A stretch of 64,000 nt of DNA from Achatina immaculata. Lineage: Eukaryota; Mollusca; Gastropoda; Stylommatophora; Achatinidae. Positions 1 to 10,984 of this stretch are shown one piece after another. The notes under the pieces were generated by a model, which was given only the letters and a program-made list of their open reading frames with translations, ran no database searches and was not told where the DNA came from. The translations under genes and the position numbers were made by a program. The number at the start of each line of letters is the position of its first letter. Position 1 is the first letter of the stretch. The stretch covers positions 32,640,584 through 32,704,583 of the forward strand of contig CM019719.1 of the NCBI GenBank assembly GCA_009760885.1, read 5' to 3'.

Positions 1-159
1 GTTTGGCACCACATTGACGTCATTCTTGATCGCCCTTACGTGATGATTTTGTAGGGAACATTACCCAGTAACTTATAACTTTCGGTAGACAATAGATGGA
101 ATGAGAAGCCACTGGAAATTAAGCTACTCATAGTTGCGGGGGTGGGGGGGGGGAAGAGA

Positions 160-490
160 GAAGAGACGCTGTCCGTTTTGGAAATCAGTGGCCTATATCT
201 GTCATACTGGCGTCAGGGTTGGCGAACCCTTACCTGACAAAGACCTTGTTTGACCTCTTGGTTGGTACCCCCAGTGATCGACCTAGCCATGGATAACGGA
301 GCAGGGATCGCCACAGTCCCCACGGTGGTGGAGTCTGCTAAAGAAGTACTGCAGACACTCTGCGTTTGAACTGCACTCAGGGACTAAAAAAAAGCCATCA
401 TAACCCGCTCCCAACCCGACAAGACGCTGTGCCTCAAAACCTTCACAGCATCGGCTGCAAAAGAACACCAGCTCGCAATTTCAGCGAGAA
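160..490 (-). mobile_element. SIE-1 copy A (unclassified short interspersed element)
   Basis: A near full-length copy of a ~330-bp dispersed element that recurs at 4419, 33125, 51410, 52163, 53870, 59398 and 63898. In minus orientation it holds the shared blocks in order: a GGTGTTCTTTGCAGCC-like 5' region, a middle block reading CTTTAGCAGACTCCACC, a block like CCATGGGGACTATGGTGATC, a 'gggacagggtcttg' block, and a 3' block with TTCGCCAACCCTGACGC. I see no tRNA A/B boxes and no reading frame shared between copies, so its class is open. Confidence 0.75.
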
Positions 491-491
491 A

Positions 492-560
492 GAAGACAAG
501 ACAAGACAAGACAAGACATGACAAAACAAGACAAGACAAAGCAAGACAAGACAGTGCAAG
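492..560. repeat. (ACAAG)n microsatellite
   Basis: About 14 pentamer units with a few substitutions (acatg, aaaac). It lies directly beyond the 5' end of SIE-1 copy A. Confidence 0.9.
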
Positions 561-892
561 ACTCATAGTTGAAAACATATCCTTCAGATCTGTATACACC
601 AGTACTGCATGGAGATCTTAGCTGGTCTAGTTAAATACTCCCTGCAGGAATTGTGGGAAAAGAGTGCACATTCAAGTATGAAATAAATCTATAGATACAG
701 ACCTAGAACAAAGAATAAAATGAAGTAGAAAAGAATCAAATAAAAATGAAAGACTAGAGCGACCGTAGAAGATGGAGATGATAAAATACTGCTTGATCAG
801 CGCCTTGAGCGACGAGGGTTTAAAACGATCAAGAGGGGGCTTAAATATTTGATATTAATAAGACTGTGGTCAAAGATCCGTAACTAGCTGCT
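561..892. other. Single-copy AT-rich DNA
   Basis: No coding signal and no recognisable repeat. Confidence 0.5.
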
Positions 893-950
893 TATGTTAG
901 GGTTAGCGAATGCAGCCGACCAAGACTTTGTCCTGTGTCCGCGTTCTGCC
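893..950 (-). mobile_element. SIE-1 3'-region fragment
   Basis: Bases 896-935 match the reverse complement of the SIE-1 'gggtcttgg..agctatg..tcgctaaccctaac' segment (compare 52389-52430). Only this ~50-bp piece is recognisable. Confidence 0.5.
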
Positions 951-1173
951 TCGGATAACTGCCAATAATCAGGCCGAGAGATATCGAAATGGGCAGATAA
1001 ACCTAGTTCCCCCCCCCCCCCAAAAAAACACAGGCCGAAATATGATGTGCTGAGCCGAAAGATGCAAATATCACAGCCTAGCTTCGAACTGTGCTACAGC
1101 AGAACCAATGCCCGTTTTAAAGCAAAAGAATAAACAAGAAGTTTTTCAGCGTAGAAAGACACAGATAACTAAA

Positions 1174-1358
1174 CAAAACCTGAAAAACAATGTAATCAAC
1201 ATGTATAAAAGAAAGTGGAACAAAACTTGAAAATATGTAATTAACATGCATAAAAGAAAGTGAAACAAAACATGAAAATATTATGTAATCAACATTTATA
1301 AAAGAAAGTGGAACAAAACGTGAAAATATGTAATCAACATTTATAAAACAAAATAAAT
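1174..1358. repeat. ~48-bp tandem repeat, 4 copies
   Basis: Four diverged units share GTAATCAACATKTATAAAAG and a 'gaaagtggaacaaaac' block. The A-rich unit keeps a minus-strand frame open (1117-1425) with a repeated F-I-N-V-D-Y-I peptide, which I read as a by-product. Confidence 0.85.
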
Positions 1359-1919
1359 TGGAAGGAAATTGTCTACCTTCTCTTTTTGCAGTTTTTATAA
1401 ACTGGCATATTTTATGTATTTTCATTCAAGTTTGTTAACCAACAATAGATTTTTAAACAATTGATACAGATAACTGTTGGACACATTCTGGAAGTGTCCA
1501 GCGCATGCGTACACATCTACCCAGACTAGCACACGTGCATTACGAATGTGTACACATTCATTTCTCACACAGTTACTCATCTTGTAAGCAGTGGCAGCTC
1601 CAACAAATCAACAACATCCCAAATAAACGAATACTTCACCGTGACTTCGACTGCGACTCAGGAACCACCTCTACCTTGAAGAACAGGTCCAAGCATAAGT
1701 CCAAGATCTCACGGACATACTCCGTGTTTAATCACTTTCTCGGCACTCTTGTGGACAGACAAAGATTTCGCATACTTCCGTACCTTCATCCCCTAACTTC
1801 CACACCAGCTGTTCTCTCTCTCCAAAAGTCCCGGTAAGACCCCTATTGTGGCCTAGTTCAATAACAACTCAGTCACATGCCCAAACGACCAGCGCCCACA
1901 TCGTCACTTGTTTAAATAT
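1359..1919. other. Unassigned DNA with one unrecognised ATG frame
   Basis: An ATG frame on the plus strand (1505-1837, 110 codons) has no family resemblance I recognise, no signal peptide and no splice context. It could be a decayed element. I do not call it a gene. Confidence 0.3.
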
Positions 1920-1988
1920 GTGTTTGGGAAGCAAAGTTTGGGAGGCAAAGTTCCACAAGGGATATGTAAATGAATGAATGAATGAATA
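1920..1988 (+). mobile_element. LINE-B 3' end, truncated
   Basis: The last ~65 bp of LINE-B: 'gggaggcaaagttcc', then 'caagggatatg' and a (GAAT)n tail. Compare 23387-23542, which has the same 3' end with a clear TSD. Confidence 0.7.
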
Positions 1989-1999
1989 AGTAGCGTATG

Positions 2000-2547
2000 A
2001 ACAGCCTGACTAGTAACCTATACATTGTATACGCTGTAACTGTACCGTTTTTCCTTCTAATTCAGACCGAAGCTGGAATGATATATGTTTCCTCTCTTTT
2101 CTCTGCTTATCTATGACTATACAGGGTTGGATTTTTTTTTTTTGGAACCCTTAACCTATCAAACCAAAACCTACAAAACCCTATCAAAATGGTTTATAGT
2201 AGGTAAAGGTAATTCCCAACATGTAACCCTGATGTCGTAGCCATGTCCGCTGCGCGTGCTCCGTAGAGTGAAAGATTCTCCCCTGTTACTTCCTTCAGTT
2301 GGCGTGGTCTGTTCGGGTGAAACCTCCATGTCTGGCCGCCCTATCACTGTTCTGGTGTCTGTGTTGTCGTGGCATTGTTTGTTGGTGTTTCCATCGCTAT
2401 TTTGGTGGTGTTTAGTGTCCCCGTAGTGAAAAACTTTGACATGCTCATAGTGCATTACTATAGAACACGACCAAAGGTAACATATTCACTTTTCAATGAA
2501 AAAAAAAACACTGTCCGTACAGAAGGCATGATGACCACTCCATCTGA
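2000..2547. other. Unassigned DNA preceding the 27-bp array
   Basis: Contains a T-run near 2131. From 2369 a plus frame stays open through the following array and begins with a hydrophobic stretch, but the first codon is GTG and no upstream ATG or splice acceptor stands out. Confidence 0.35.
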
Positions 2548-2847
2548 GATTGTCCCGAAACCAGCCAGCAGCAAGATTGTCCTGAAACCAGCCAGCAGCA
2601 AGATTGTCCTGAAACCAGCCAGCAGCAAGATTGTCCTGAAACCAGCCAGCAGCAAGATTGTCCTGAAACCAGCCAGCAGCAAGATTGTCCCGAAACCAGC
2701 CAGCAGCAAGATTGTCCCGAAACCAGCCAGCAGCAAGATTGTCCCGAAACCAGCCAGCAGCAAGATTGCCCTGAAACCAGCCAGCAGCAAGATTGTCCTG
2801 AAACCAGCCAGCAGCAAGATTGTCCCTAAACCAGCCAGCAGCAAGAA
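2548..2847 (+). repeat. 27-bp minisatellite, ~11 copies
   Basis: The unit is AAGATTGTCCTGAAACCAGC plus CAGCAGC. Copies differ at single bases (CTG/CCG/CTA). Because 27 is a multiple of 3, several frames stay open; the plus frame reads a 9-residue K-I-V-L/P-K-P-A-S-S repeat. Open frames on both strands argue for a non-coding minisatellite. Confidence 0.92.
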
Positions 2848-3509
2848 CCAAACCGGAGGGCCTTCATCAAAATGGACAGATCAGATTTATACAATTCCAT
2901 CAAACAACACTTCGAGGAACAATCGCAAAGTAACTCTCATTCAAAGCACACACTGCACACGGTCCTCTGCGTTTACATGTAGCCAGGGGCAGTATAAGAA
3001 AATCCCAGCTAAATGCTAGATCACGTGCAACAACACACCATCAACACAACACTGGAGTCAGTGATCTAAAAGCACCGAAGGACATCCTGATATCAAAGTC
3101 CGAACACGTGCGGGCAGGCCCCGACTGTAATGAAGCCTTTACCCAGGACCAGCAACAGAGCTGGGCCTTTTTTTTTTTTTTCAATTACAGTCACAGAAGT
3201 TCCCAACGCGGATGTTCCTAACAGTTTCTCAGTTCCCACTGTACGGCGTATAGGCGCAATATATGAACGACGATTTGAAGGTTTTCTGTCTGTCGTGGAA
3301 TTTTCTGCTCACATTTCAAATAATATAACTTATTTCCGAGGCTAATCTAGAATTATATGCGAGGACTGGCGGCTCCTTTTCATATGATATCTTTCATTTC
3401 AGCTCTTATCTTTGGTAGTGATCACAGTTGGATTTAGACCCGACGAGGCCGTAAGTTATATAAATAACGGACGCCCCTTGTTAAAAAAAAATGTTACACC
3501 AGAAAGTTT

Positions 3510-3578
3510 CTCTCTCTCACACACACACACCCACACTCACACACACACCCACCCACACACACACACACACACCCACCA
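3510..3578. repeat. (CA)n microsatellite
   Basis: Imperfect CA dinucleotides with CCCA interruptions, preceded by a short TC run. Confidence 0.95.
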
Positions 3579-4074
3579 AAAAAAATTCGGTCGCCGGTAG
3601 AGAAATGAGATTTGAAATGAAAAACAGAAATGATTTTCACATGAATGTACTTCCTGATTATATATTTTACTTTTTTTTTTCTTTCACGTGGCTGACTTCT
3701 CTTCTAGATTATGACATGTAGCATATTCTGGAAATAAGCGCAACTACAACTCTTAAAATATTTATCGCTACTGACAAAAGAAGTAGTCTGGATCACTATT
3801 AGTAACAGAAATAATAACGAACTCGCGTGCAAAATTTAATTTAGTACACAAGATTAAAAAAAAATTACAGTATTGTCAGTCTCCGGCTTTACGACAATTC
3901 TGTTTCCAAACCATCGGACAACCGAAATATAGAGGGCTTCTTACTGTAAATTTATGAATACTTCTTAGAGTATACAGTACTTATTTAATCTAAAACTACT
4001 TATTTTAAAGCCTGTATACAAATTATAAGGTCACTCTAGTTTATCTTTATGTTCTAAAACGGGTCTGTCAGTTA
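3579..4074. other. Single-copy AT-rich DNA
   Basis: No gene or repeat seen. Confidence 0.5.
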
Positions 4075-4365
4075 ACAGTTACAATATTGTACACCTGAAA
4101 GGTAAAAATTCCCCATTTCCACGCCATTAAGGCATATTTGGGATACGGTGTTAGGCCTGTGTTTTCCATGACCTTCGGCACATGAAAGTGTGATGTGGCC
4201 GTATTTACCCTCCCCAGATTTCTCTGGTATCCAGTTTTAGAGGCTGGGTCGACCCCGGGGCCTTTTCTGGTGTGTACCAGGAAAAATCTGCTGGGACTCG
4301 AACCCGGTACCACCGGATTAGTAAACCGAGCGCTGCGAAATTCACTTTGCGACAGGGCCGTCAGA
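4075..4365 (-). mobile_element. tRNA-derived SINE (tSINE), copy 1
   Basis: Read on the minus strand, the 5' end (~4360-4285) is tRNA-like, with an A-box-like 'tcgcaaagtgaattt..gcgctcgg' and a B box CGGGTTCGAGTCCC. The body contains 'ccagcctctaaaactggatacc' and a 'gtcatggaaaacacagg' block that parallels 'gtcaaggaaaatatggg' of the other tSINE copies. No coding capacity is expected. Confidence 0.75.
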
Positions 4366-4401
4366 ACTGAACGTCGTCGGAAAGCGAGGACACTCTGCAC
4401 A

Positions 4402-4418
4402 CCTTCTTCTTCTTCTTC
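4402..4418. repeat. (CTT)n tract at the SIE-1 5' edge
   Basis: A short CTT run immediately before SIE-1 copy B. The same arrangement is seen for copies F and G. Confidence 0.8.
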
Positions 4419-5620
4419 TCCTCGGAAATATGAGCTGGTTGGTTCTTTGCAGCCTATGCGGCGAAGATGGTGAGGCACATCATCGTGTCGGACTGGGAGG
4501 GGGTTTGCGGGGTTCTGTCTTTTTTTTTTTTTTCCTTCAGCCCTTGAGTGGAGGTGAAAAGCAGGAGGTGTGCCATACTTCTTTAGCAGACTCCACCGCC
4601 ATGTGGATGCCGATCTGTGGCCCGTTAACCAGGCTAAGCCCTGTCACTGGGGATATAAACGGAGAGACGGGTCGGGGTCTTGATCGGTTATGGTTTGCCA
4701 GCCTTGACTCTAGCGTATCAACAACGGGTTGCCAGCCTTGACTCTAGCGTATCAACAACGGTTTGTTAGCATTGACTCTAGCATATCAACAACGGGTTGT
4801 CAGCCTTGACTCTAGCATATCAACAACGGTTTGCTAGTCTTGACGCTAGCATATCAGCTATGGTTTGCCAGCCTTGACTCTAGCGTATCAACAACGGTTT
4901 GCTAGTCTTGACGCTAGCATATCAGCTTTGGTCTGTCAGCCTTGACTCTAGCATATCAACAACGGTTTGTCAGCCTTGACTCTAGATATCAACAACGGTT
5001 TGCTAGTCTTGACGCTAGCATATCAGCTATGGTTTGCCAGCCTTGACTCTAGCATATCAACAACGGTTTGTCAGCCTTGACTCTAGATATCAACAACGGT
5101 TTGCTAGTCTTGACGCTAGCATATCAGCTTTGGTCTGCCAGCCTTGACTCTAGCGTATCAACAACGGTTTGCTAGTCTTGACGCTAGCATATCAGCTATG
5201 GTTTGCCAGCCTTGACTCTAGCGTATCAACAACGGTTTGCTAGTCTTGACGCTAGCATATCAGCTTTGGTCTGCCAGCCTTGACTCTAGTATATCAGCTA
5301 TGGTTTGCCAGCCTTGACTCTAGCATATCAACAACGGTTTGCTAGTCTTGACGCTAGCATATCAGCTATGGTTTGCCAGCCTTGATCCTTGCATATCAGC
5401 TATGGTATGCCAGCCTTGACTCTAGTATATCAGCTATGGTTTGCCAGCCTTAACTCTAGTATATCAACTATGGTTTGCCAGCCTTGACTCTAGTATATCA
5501 GCTATGGTTTGCCAGCTTTGACTCTAGCATATCAACAACGGGTTGCCAGCCTTGACGCTAGTATATCAGCTATGGTTTGCCAACCTTGACGCTAGCATAT
5601 CTGCTATGGGTTGCTGACTC
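4419..5620 (+). mobile_element. SIE-1 copy B, 3' part expanded into a minisatellite
   Basis: The 5' two thirds (4419-4686) follow the SIE-1 order: tgcagcc block, CTTTAGCAGACTCCACCGCC, cccgttaaccaggct, cggggtcttgatcgg. The 3' segment that is single in copies E and G is here repeated about 27 times, and the element ends with one 'gctatgggttgctgac' unit near 5612 that matches the normal SIE-1 3' end. Confidence 0.75.
4687..5612 (+). repeat. 34-bp minisatellite derived from the SIE-1 3' end
   Basis: The unit is GGTTTGCCAGCCTTGACTCT plus AGCGTATCAACAAC (34 bp), with a second variant GGTTTGCTAGTCTTGACGCT plus AGCATATCAGCTAT. The two types partly alternate, giving a 68-bp period. Some units lack 3 bp (tctagatatc). 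Confidence 0.92.
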
Positions 5621-6110
5621 CAGTTTTGACAGTATTAACTCCCTATTAACGCAACATATTGTAGAGATTATTAGGTCATTATTCATCTTCTGTCTAGATT
5701 GTCGTGCTTTAACATACATTTTAATTTAAGGGAAAAAAGATCAAGGCGATTAAAAACCTTACAGTCAGACTCAGTTGCCTCCCTTGACAGGTAAGCAGGT
5801 TGCACGTTTAAGGTGCATAGCTGTTTTTTTTTTTTCTTCCTTTGTTTCACTGTCGTCGTTTTATTTTCAATCTCCATAATCCAGTATTAGTATGCAGAAG
5901 CATACTGCATAACCTTGGTCGCCAAGAATCACAACCGCACTGAATTAAACAAGTTGTTTCCCCTTCAAAACTCCAATACATTCTCCAGTGACGATATTTT
6001 GAGGGTTCTCAAACTGGTAAAATACGCAATTCAATTTCCAAAGTATTATTGGTAATATCCATGACAGGTAGTCTAGTACCACAAAATCTGCCTGCTTCTG
6101 TGTGTGTGTG
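5621..6110. other. Single-copy DNA
   Basis: Contains a T-run at 5822-5834. No gene seen. Confidence 0.5.
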
Positions 6111-6300
6111 TTTTTGTTCAGAAAAATGACGGCTGTGGTAAAACTGCTTCTAATAATAAAGTTAGACAGAGGTGGGTGGTTCAGTTTTTTTACGGAAAAG
6201 TAGAAAGATTGAGACGAGGGGACGGGAACAAGATTGACAGAAAGTAAGATGAGCAGTATAGAGGAAGAACATACACCAATCCAATATTTCGGTCTCCCCC
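6111..6300. mobile_element. FB-1 half-element (one arm)
   Basis: Holds the FB-1 arm landmarks in order: 'ggctgtggtaaaactg', a 'cagttttttt' run, 'gggaacaagattgacagaaag', 'gaagaacatac', and 'caatatttcgg'. The opposite arm is absent; a C/A run follows. Confidence 0.55.
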
Positions 6301-6480
6301 CTCCCCCCCCCCCCAAAAAAAAAAACAAACTTTCTCAATGTACAACACTGAAGGTAAAAAGAAGACAAATAGAATTAATAAAATTAATCACTTGGCCCAA
6401 TATCGATCCTCTTTCTACGAAAGACGAACATTTCTGTGACATCTGCTTTTCGAGTTACCTTAATTACAAAAGTAAATAAT

Positions 6481-6508
6481 TTTGTTTGTTTGTTTGTTTG
6501 TTTGTTTG

Positions 6509-6550
<42 letters not shown>
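6481..6550. repeat. (TTTG)n then (TG)n microsatellite
   Basis: Eight TTTG units grade into ~19 TG dinucleotides. Confidence 0.95.
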
Positions 6551-6554
<4 letters not shown>

Positions 6555-6840
6555 AACCCGAATAGATAAAAATGAAACAATTTTTTTTATATTTTTCATT
6601 AAACAATGAATAAGAGAATATTGAAGCTTGGACCAAGTTTAAACATTAAGACTATAAAGGTAAATGCAAACTGAGAAGAAATATGGAAAAATCTTACAGG
6701 AATGCCTGACCGTCCACACCCTCCAGTCTCGAAGACTAAAGCAGCTGACTAATATCTAGGGCTAATTAGCTCAGCCAGAACAAATAACAGATACGTTTAA
6801 CCAAGTCACACAAAAGAGAAAAAAACCGATATCTGCTGGT

Positions 6841-7033
6841 ATTTAAACATAGTGGATAGAGTATTTAAACATAATGGATAGAGTATTTAAACATAGTGGA
6901 TAGAGTATTTAAACATAGTGGATAGAGTATTTAAACATAGAGGATAGAGCATTTAAACATAGAGGATAGAGCATTTAAACATAGAGGATAGAGTATTTAA
7001 ACATAGTGGACAGAGTATTTAAACATAGAGGAT
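6841..7033. repeat. 22-bp minisatellite, left part
   Basis: The unit is ATTTAAACATAGTGGATAGA plus GT, ~9 copies, with agtgg/agagg variants. It resumes at 7731 after a LINE insertion. Confidence 0.95.
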
Positions 7034-7730
7034 AAATGAATGAATGAATGAATAATTTTTCAAGGGTAAAGAATTGGGCACGCAGGCCCGTCTTACATTC
7101 TGCCCTTCATCACTCCATCTTTCATTCTTCCCACACACTTGATTTAGTACAAAAATAAAAATTAAATTAGGAAAAACATATCAAAAGAGTGTAAGATTTA
7201 ACTACTACATTCAAAGTAAAAGAGAAGAAGTAATTAACCTAATAAAATAGCACTCACGCACACATACACACGCAGACATATACATAAATAAAAATACATT
7301 GTAAATACATATCTTCTAACACATGTTTTTTTTTAACAAACATTAAAATAATTTCTAACAATATCTAACAAGTTGGTTTTCTAACTATGTCATTGAAGTA
7401 CTTGATGGTTTATGAGCCATGTGTTGAGAGAGTGCTAGTTATTTTATGGAGGCATATAATTACAAGCAAGTAAATAATGAAACAGGTTTGAGTTAAAGGA
7501 TGAAGTATTACCAATGGATTTTAAATTGTAGGGGAGGGTATTCCAGAGCTGTACTGCAGAGTATGCAAGGCTTTTCTTGTACAGATCAATCCTGGGTTTA
7601 GGAAGAAGACAGTTTTTTAAACGCTGGCTATGTTTAGTGTTATACGTAAACAGTGACCACAAGTAAGGCGGAGCATTGTGCGACAGAATTCTGTGAATAA
7701 ACTTAACTTTGTTAAAAATGATTATATTTT
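7034..7730 (-). mobile_element. CR1-like LINE 3' end, 5'-truncated
   Basis: The minus-strand frame 7749-7444 gives the C-terminal tail typical of CR1/L2/Rex-type non-LTR reverse transcriptases (H-N-A-P-P-Y-L, then Y-K-K-S-x-A-Y-S-A-x-x-L-W-N-x-L-P, ending S-F-N-S-N-L). A ~400-bp 3' UTR and an (ATTC)n tail at 7034-7052 follow. The first dozen or so residues of that frame come from the flanking minisatellite. A 195-bp 3' UTR copy lies at 41961. Confidence 0.85.
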
Positions 7731-7830
7731 TGATAGAGTATTTAAACATAGTGGATAGAGTAATTAAACATAGAGGATAGAATATTTAAACATAGTGGAT
7801 AGAGTATTTAAACATAGTGGATAGAGTATT
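7731..7830. repeat. 22-bp minisatellite, right part
   Basis: Continuation of the array at 6841-7033, ~4 copies. The GATA at the left edge and the GATA at the right edge may be a short TSD of the intervening LINE. Confidence 0.92.
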
Positions 7831-8313
7831 TGGTTGAGTTTTACAAAACGACAGAGCGCATGAGGAAAGTGAGCAGACACACAAGCGGCAGCAAGTGAGA
7901 AAGTAAGATATGAATGTATAAATGAAGAACATACAACATCCAATATTTCGGCGTCAGCCTTTTTCAAGGATTACATAAAAGAACAACACAAAACATAAAA
8001 AAAACAGGGAAAATAGATTATAGATGAAAAACGTAACGCACTCACTGCCGTCTTTCGAACTAGAAGGACACAAAAAATGCTAAGTTTTTCATCTATTTTC
8101 CATGGTTCTTTTATGTGTTGTGTTGTTAATGTATCTAAAACATTAATATATTCATTTATACGTTCTCGTCTTACTTTCTTTCTTTCTGCCGCTTGTGTTT
8201 ATGCTGTCATTCCTCCACTCCCTCTGTCGATTTTGTAAAACTGAATCATACACCTCTGTATACCTTGATTACTACAACCGGTTTTACTGCAGTCGTCATC
8301 TCTTGTATTTAAA
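7831..8313. mobile_element. FB-1 inverted-repeat element, both arms
   Basis: The left arm (7831-8045) and right arm (8080-8313) are imperfect reverse complements. For example 'gagttttacaaaacgacaga' pairs with 'tctgtcgattttgtaaaact', and 'cacaagcggcag' with 'ctgccgcttgtg'. The centre contains unique sequence. The outer right arm ends in 'ggttttactgcagtcgtcat', which recurs at 27140. No transposase is present. Confidence 0.75.
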
Positions 8314-8511
8314 CATGAATCAAGTACAGAGACACTCAAGCGAGACACATTGCAAAAAAGGTGCTTTTGATATTCAATGCCCGCTAGCAAAGATTTTAAA
8401 ACAATAAAAGATCTAAACATTTCAGAAACGCTGTCAGATGTTTTATCAACAGTAAGGGGAAAGCGGAAATATGGAAGACAGTGGTGGCTGATGTACGTAA
8501 TCTTATGCCCT

Positions 8512-8760
8512 GCTTAAATATTTTGGACATATCAAAAAAACATCATGATAGAAGACCGTCTTGGAAGGGTACATAATGAGAAAAAGAAAGAGAGGAAGAT
8601 CATGTGAAGATGGCTGCGAAACATCGTTGATGATCTACGAATGGAGGCATCAGCAGCAGGGCATCTTGCTCACAACCGAGAGGCTTACAGGAGAGCTGTT
8701 AGGGAGGTAAAGTTCCGCAAGGGACATGCAAATGACTGGCTGACTGACTGACTGACTGAA
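8512..8760 (+). mobile_element. LINE-B 3' end
   Basis: Begins 'cttaaatattttggac' and runs through 'gatggctgcgaaacatcgtt', 'cagcagggcatcttgctcac', 'gagaggcttacaggagagct' and 'caagggacatgcaaatgac' into a (CTGA)n tail. This is the degraded C-terminal coding end plus 3' UTR of the element whose reverse-transcriptase part is visible at 58419-58613. Confidence 0.85.
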
Positions 8761-8953
8761 GGTGCATGTTCCTCCTGCAGTAGAACGTCTGACGACTATT
8801 CATTTTCAGAAGTTTCTTGTCTGTCTCGTGGAGGAGATTTGCCTGGATATTCAAAATCTTGGCTTCGTTTTCTCAAGTAAGAGTCTCACAGTTCTGGTTT
8901 TCTCGCCATAAGCCAAGCTTTTCTTGTACCCACTCAAGAACATTTTTCATCTG

Positions 8954-8963
8954 ACTACTACTG

Positions 8964-9009
<46 letters not shown>

Positions 9010-9033
9010 GACTACTACTACGACTACGACTAC

Positions 9034-9088
<55 letters not shown>

Positions 9089-9102
9089 TCTTCTTCTTCT
9101 TC
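8954..9102. repeat. (CTA)n trinucleotide tract ending in (CTT)n
   Basis: About 45 CTA triplets with scattered CGA and TAA variants, then six CTT. Confidence 0.97.
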
Positions 9103-9194
9103 TGTACGCATTGTCTTCTGTATCTGCAGTCCTGTCTCTTGGATAAATTTCACTGTTTTTTTTTTTTGGTTTTTTTTTTTAATTCATGTATGGA

Positions 9195-9720
9195 ATCGCA
9201 GAGCTTATCTTATTTCGTGATTTCACTGGGCCAGTAATTGCTTCTCGGTGTCTCACAGATGGTGAAGTTTGTATCATATGTTCCACAGTTTGGGGCACCT
9301 GGGCACATGTACAAAGATTAGTAGTACCAATCTACTTTGTATGCTTATGACTTCGGAGTCGGCTGTGTCCTGTTCGGAGACAGAAAATGTTGACTTGTTC
9401 CTTTCTATTTAGCATGTGATAGTCATTATGTGGTGGTGTTTGTGGCTCCCTGTAAGTTTTTATCACGCTTTTCTTCTGATTATAGGTGATCGGTATGTCT
9501 GGTTGCTTCATTTCAGTCCCCTCTTTTGCCAGACGGTCAGTTTTCTCATTGCCTGGTATCCCACAGTCGGATGGAATCCACTGCAAGGTGACTCTGTGTT
9601 GTGAGCCAATTTTTGACAAGGCATCCTTCTATGATCGGGAAGTTCGTTGCACTGAAGAGCTTCCAGTATTGATCTTGCATCTGTACTGGCTTCTTTTTCA
9701 CGTTATCTATCCACGCGCCG
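9195..9720 (-). pseudogene. LINE RNase H domain fragment (jockey/I-type)
   Basis: On the minus strand an RNase H C-terminal block is clear: W-I-P-S-D-C-G-I-P-G-N-E-K-T-D-R-L-A-K-E-G (9575-9515). It is followed by the cysteine/histidine tail of such elements (C-L-R-T-G-H-S-R-L, then C-x-C-x-Q-V-P-Q-T-V-E-H). Upstream D-A-R-S-I-L-E-A-L-Q lies in a different frame, so a frameshift falls near 9620. The canonical S-H-C is S-D-C here. A dead fragment with no 5' part. Confidence 0.85.
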
Positions 9721-10311
9721 AGAGCAAATTATACTCTAGTGTGCCTCACCCTGCAGACATAAATCTCCGTTTTCAAACAGTTTTGTCTCAAAACATACCA
9801 ATCACCAATATCCATTTCTTACAGATAGGTACCCTGCAGTTTTGCAGACTTCAACAAAACTTCACATGAGAGGACATATCTCTAGCATTCTGAACTACAC
9901 TCTTGTCCATAATGTCATTCTTAGCACGATTTGTAAAAACAAAAATCATTTCTAACACCCGTTATGTGTACACACGATGAAAGAATGGACGGCGTCGATT
10001 TTAAATTATGGGAACTGTTCAGGTCTAGTTTGACTCCAAAATATAAACATGTCCGCGTGTTTCAACGTCCTGCAAAGAAACAGGAAACTGGTTTGTCTCC
10101 GCCGAAAGGGACTGATGTGGGGAGTTGGCTACACCATATCTCTAAACTAGAGCGCTAGCCACAAGAAGAATTTATGACCATTTTGTGTTGTTTGCTTGCC
10201 AGGCCTTGCAGAATGCATAAATTATGATTTTTTTTTTTACACGCGGGTTGGGGTGAGGACGAGAAGAGAGGACGGGTTGTTTTCTCTGGTTTTAGGTGAA
10301 GGTTAAGTCTG
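9721..10311. other. Unassigned DNA
   Basis: No gene recognised. May include more of the neighbouring LINE on its left edge. Confidence 0.4.
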
Positions 10312-10444
10312 GTGTATCGAATTAAAGGTTTCCATGGTTTGTGTTCAGCCTCGTTCCTCTTACAGGCCCGGGTCAGTAGTCCATCCATCCATCCGTTCTG
10401 TCTATTTGTCTATGCCTGTCTGTTGTCGTGTCTGTCTGTCCAGG

Positions 10445-10668
10445 TTACAGGATACACCCGAAGGCGGGACCGTGTAGATCCTTCTGTTAAGTCTTTCGGA
10501 CAGAATTCTGAAGTATTTGACAGCTGTGATGAGAGCAGAGTGTACATTATCTTGGACGATGAGAACTCTATCCGTATTATACACCAAAGAGCGACAAGGA
10601 TTGATGATTATTACAATGATCTTTTCAACCAAAGTTCCCATCTCTTTCCAGTGTTGTTCGTACTTTAC
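10445..10668 (+). other. Weak candidate coding exon, unrecognised
   Basis: A frame open from 10312 to 10851 passes an acceptor-like pyrimidine run plus AG (tgtctgtctgtccag, ends 10443), 75 codons of mixed, non-repetitive composition rich in D, R and N, and a donor-like GTACGT at 10669. The open frame later runs into a LINE-B fragment, so real coding would have to stop or splice before that. No family recognised; chance is quite possible. Confidence 0.15.
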
Positions 10669-10794
10669 GTACGTCTTCTATGCTCAGTGACCGCTAGTAA
10701 CAAAAGGATCTTTCCGAGGCTGGCCGGAATGACGTGGCACATCAAACGAAAAACCCCACTGGTACATCCCAGAAATAAACAGACAGACTTGGAA

Positions 10795-10947
10795 GACCAA
10801 GGCGAAGATGGCTGCATGACATGGTTGATGATCTGCGAATGGATGCATTAGCAGCAGGGCATCTTGCTTACAACCGAGAGGCCTACAGGAGAGCTATTAG
10901 GGAGGCGAAGTTCAGCAAGGTACATGCAAATGACTGACTGACTGACT
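10795..10947 (+). mobile_element. LINE-B 3' end
   Basis: 'gaagaccaaggcgaagatgg' through 'tacatgcaaatgac' plus an (ACTG)n tail. Colinear with 8512-8760 but more 5'-truncated. Confidence 0.85.
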
Positions 10948-10984
10948 TCATGCATAAGTTTTTAAAACTAAATATAAAAATATA

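Noticed and set aside
896..910. GTTAGGGTTAGCG, possible telomeric repeat
   Set aside because: Two short TTAGGG-like words only; explained as part of a SIE-1 fragment.
8924..9220. Poly-threonine / poly-valine frames
   Set aside because: Translation of the (CTA)n tract.
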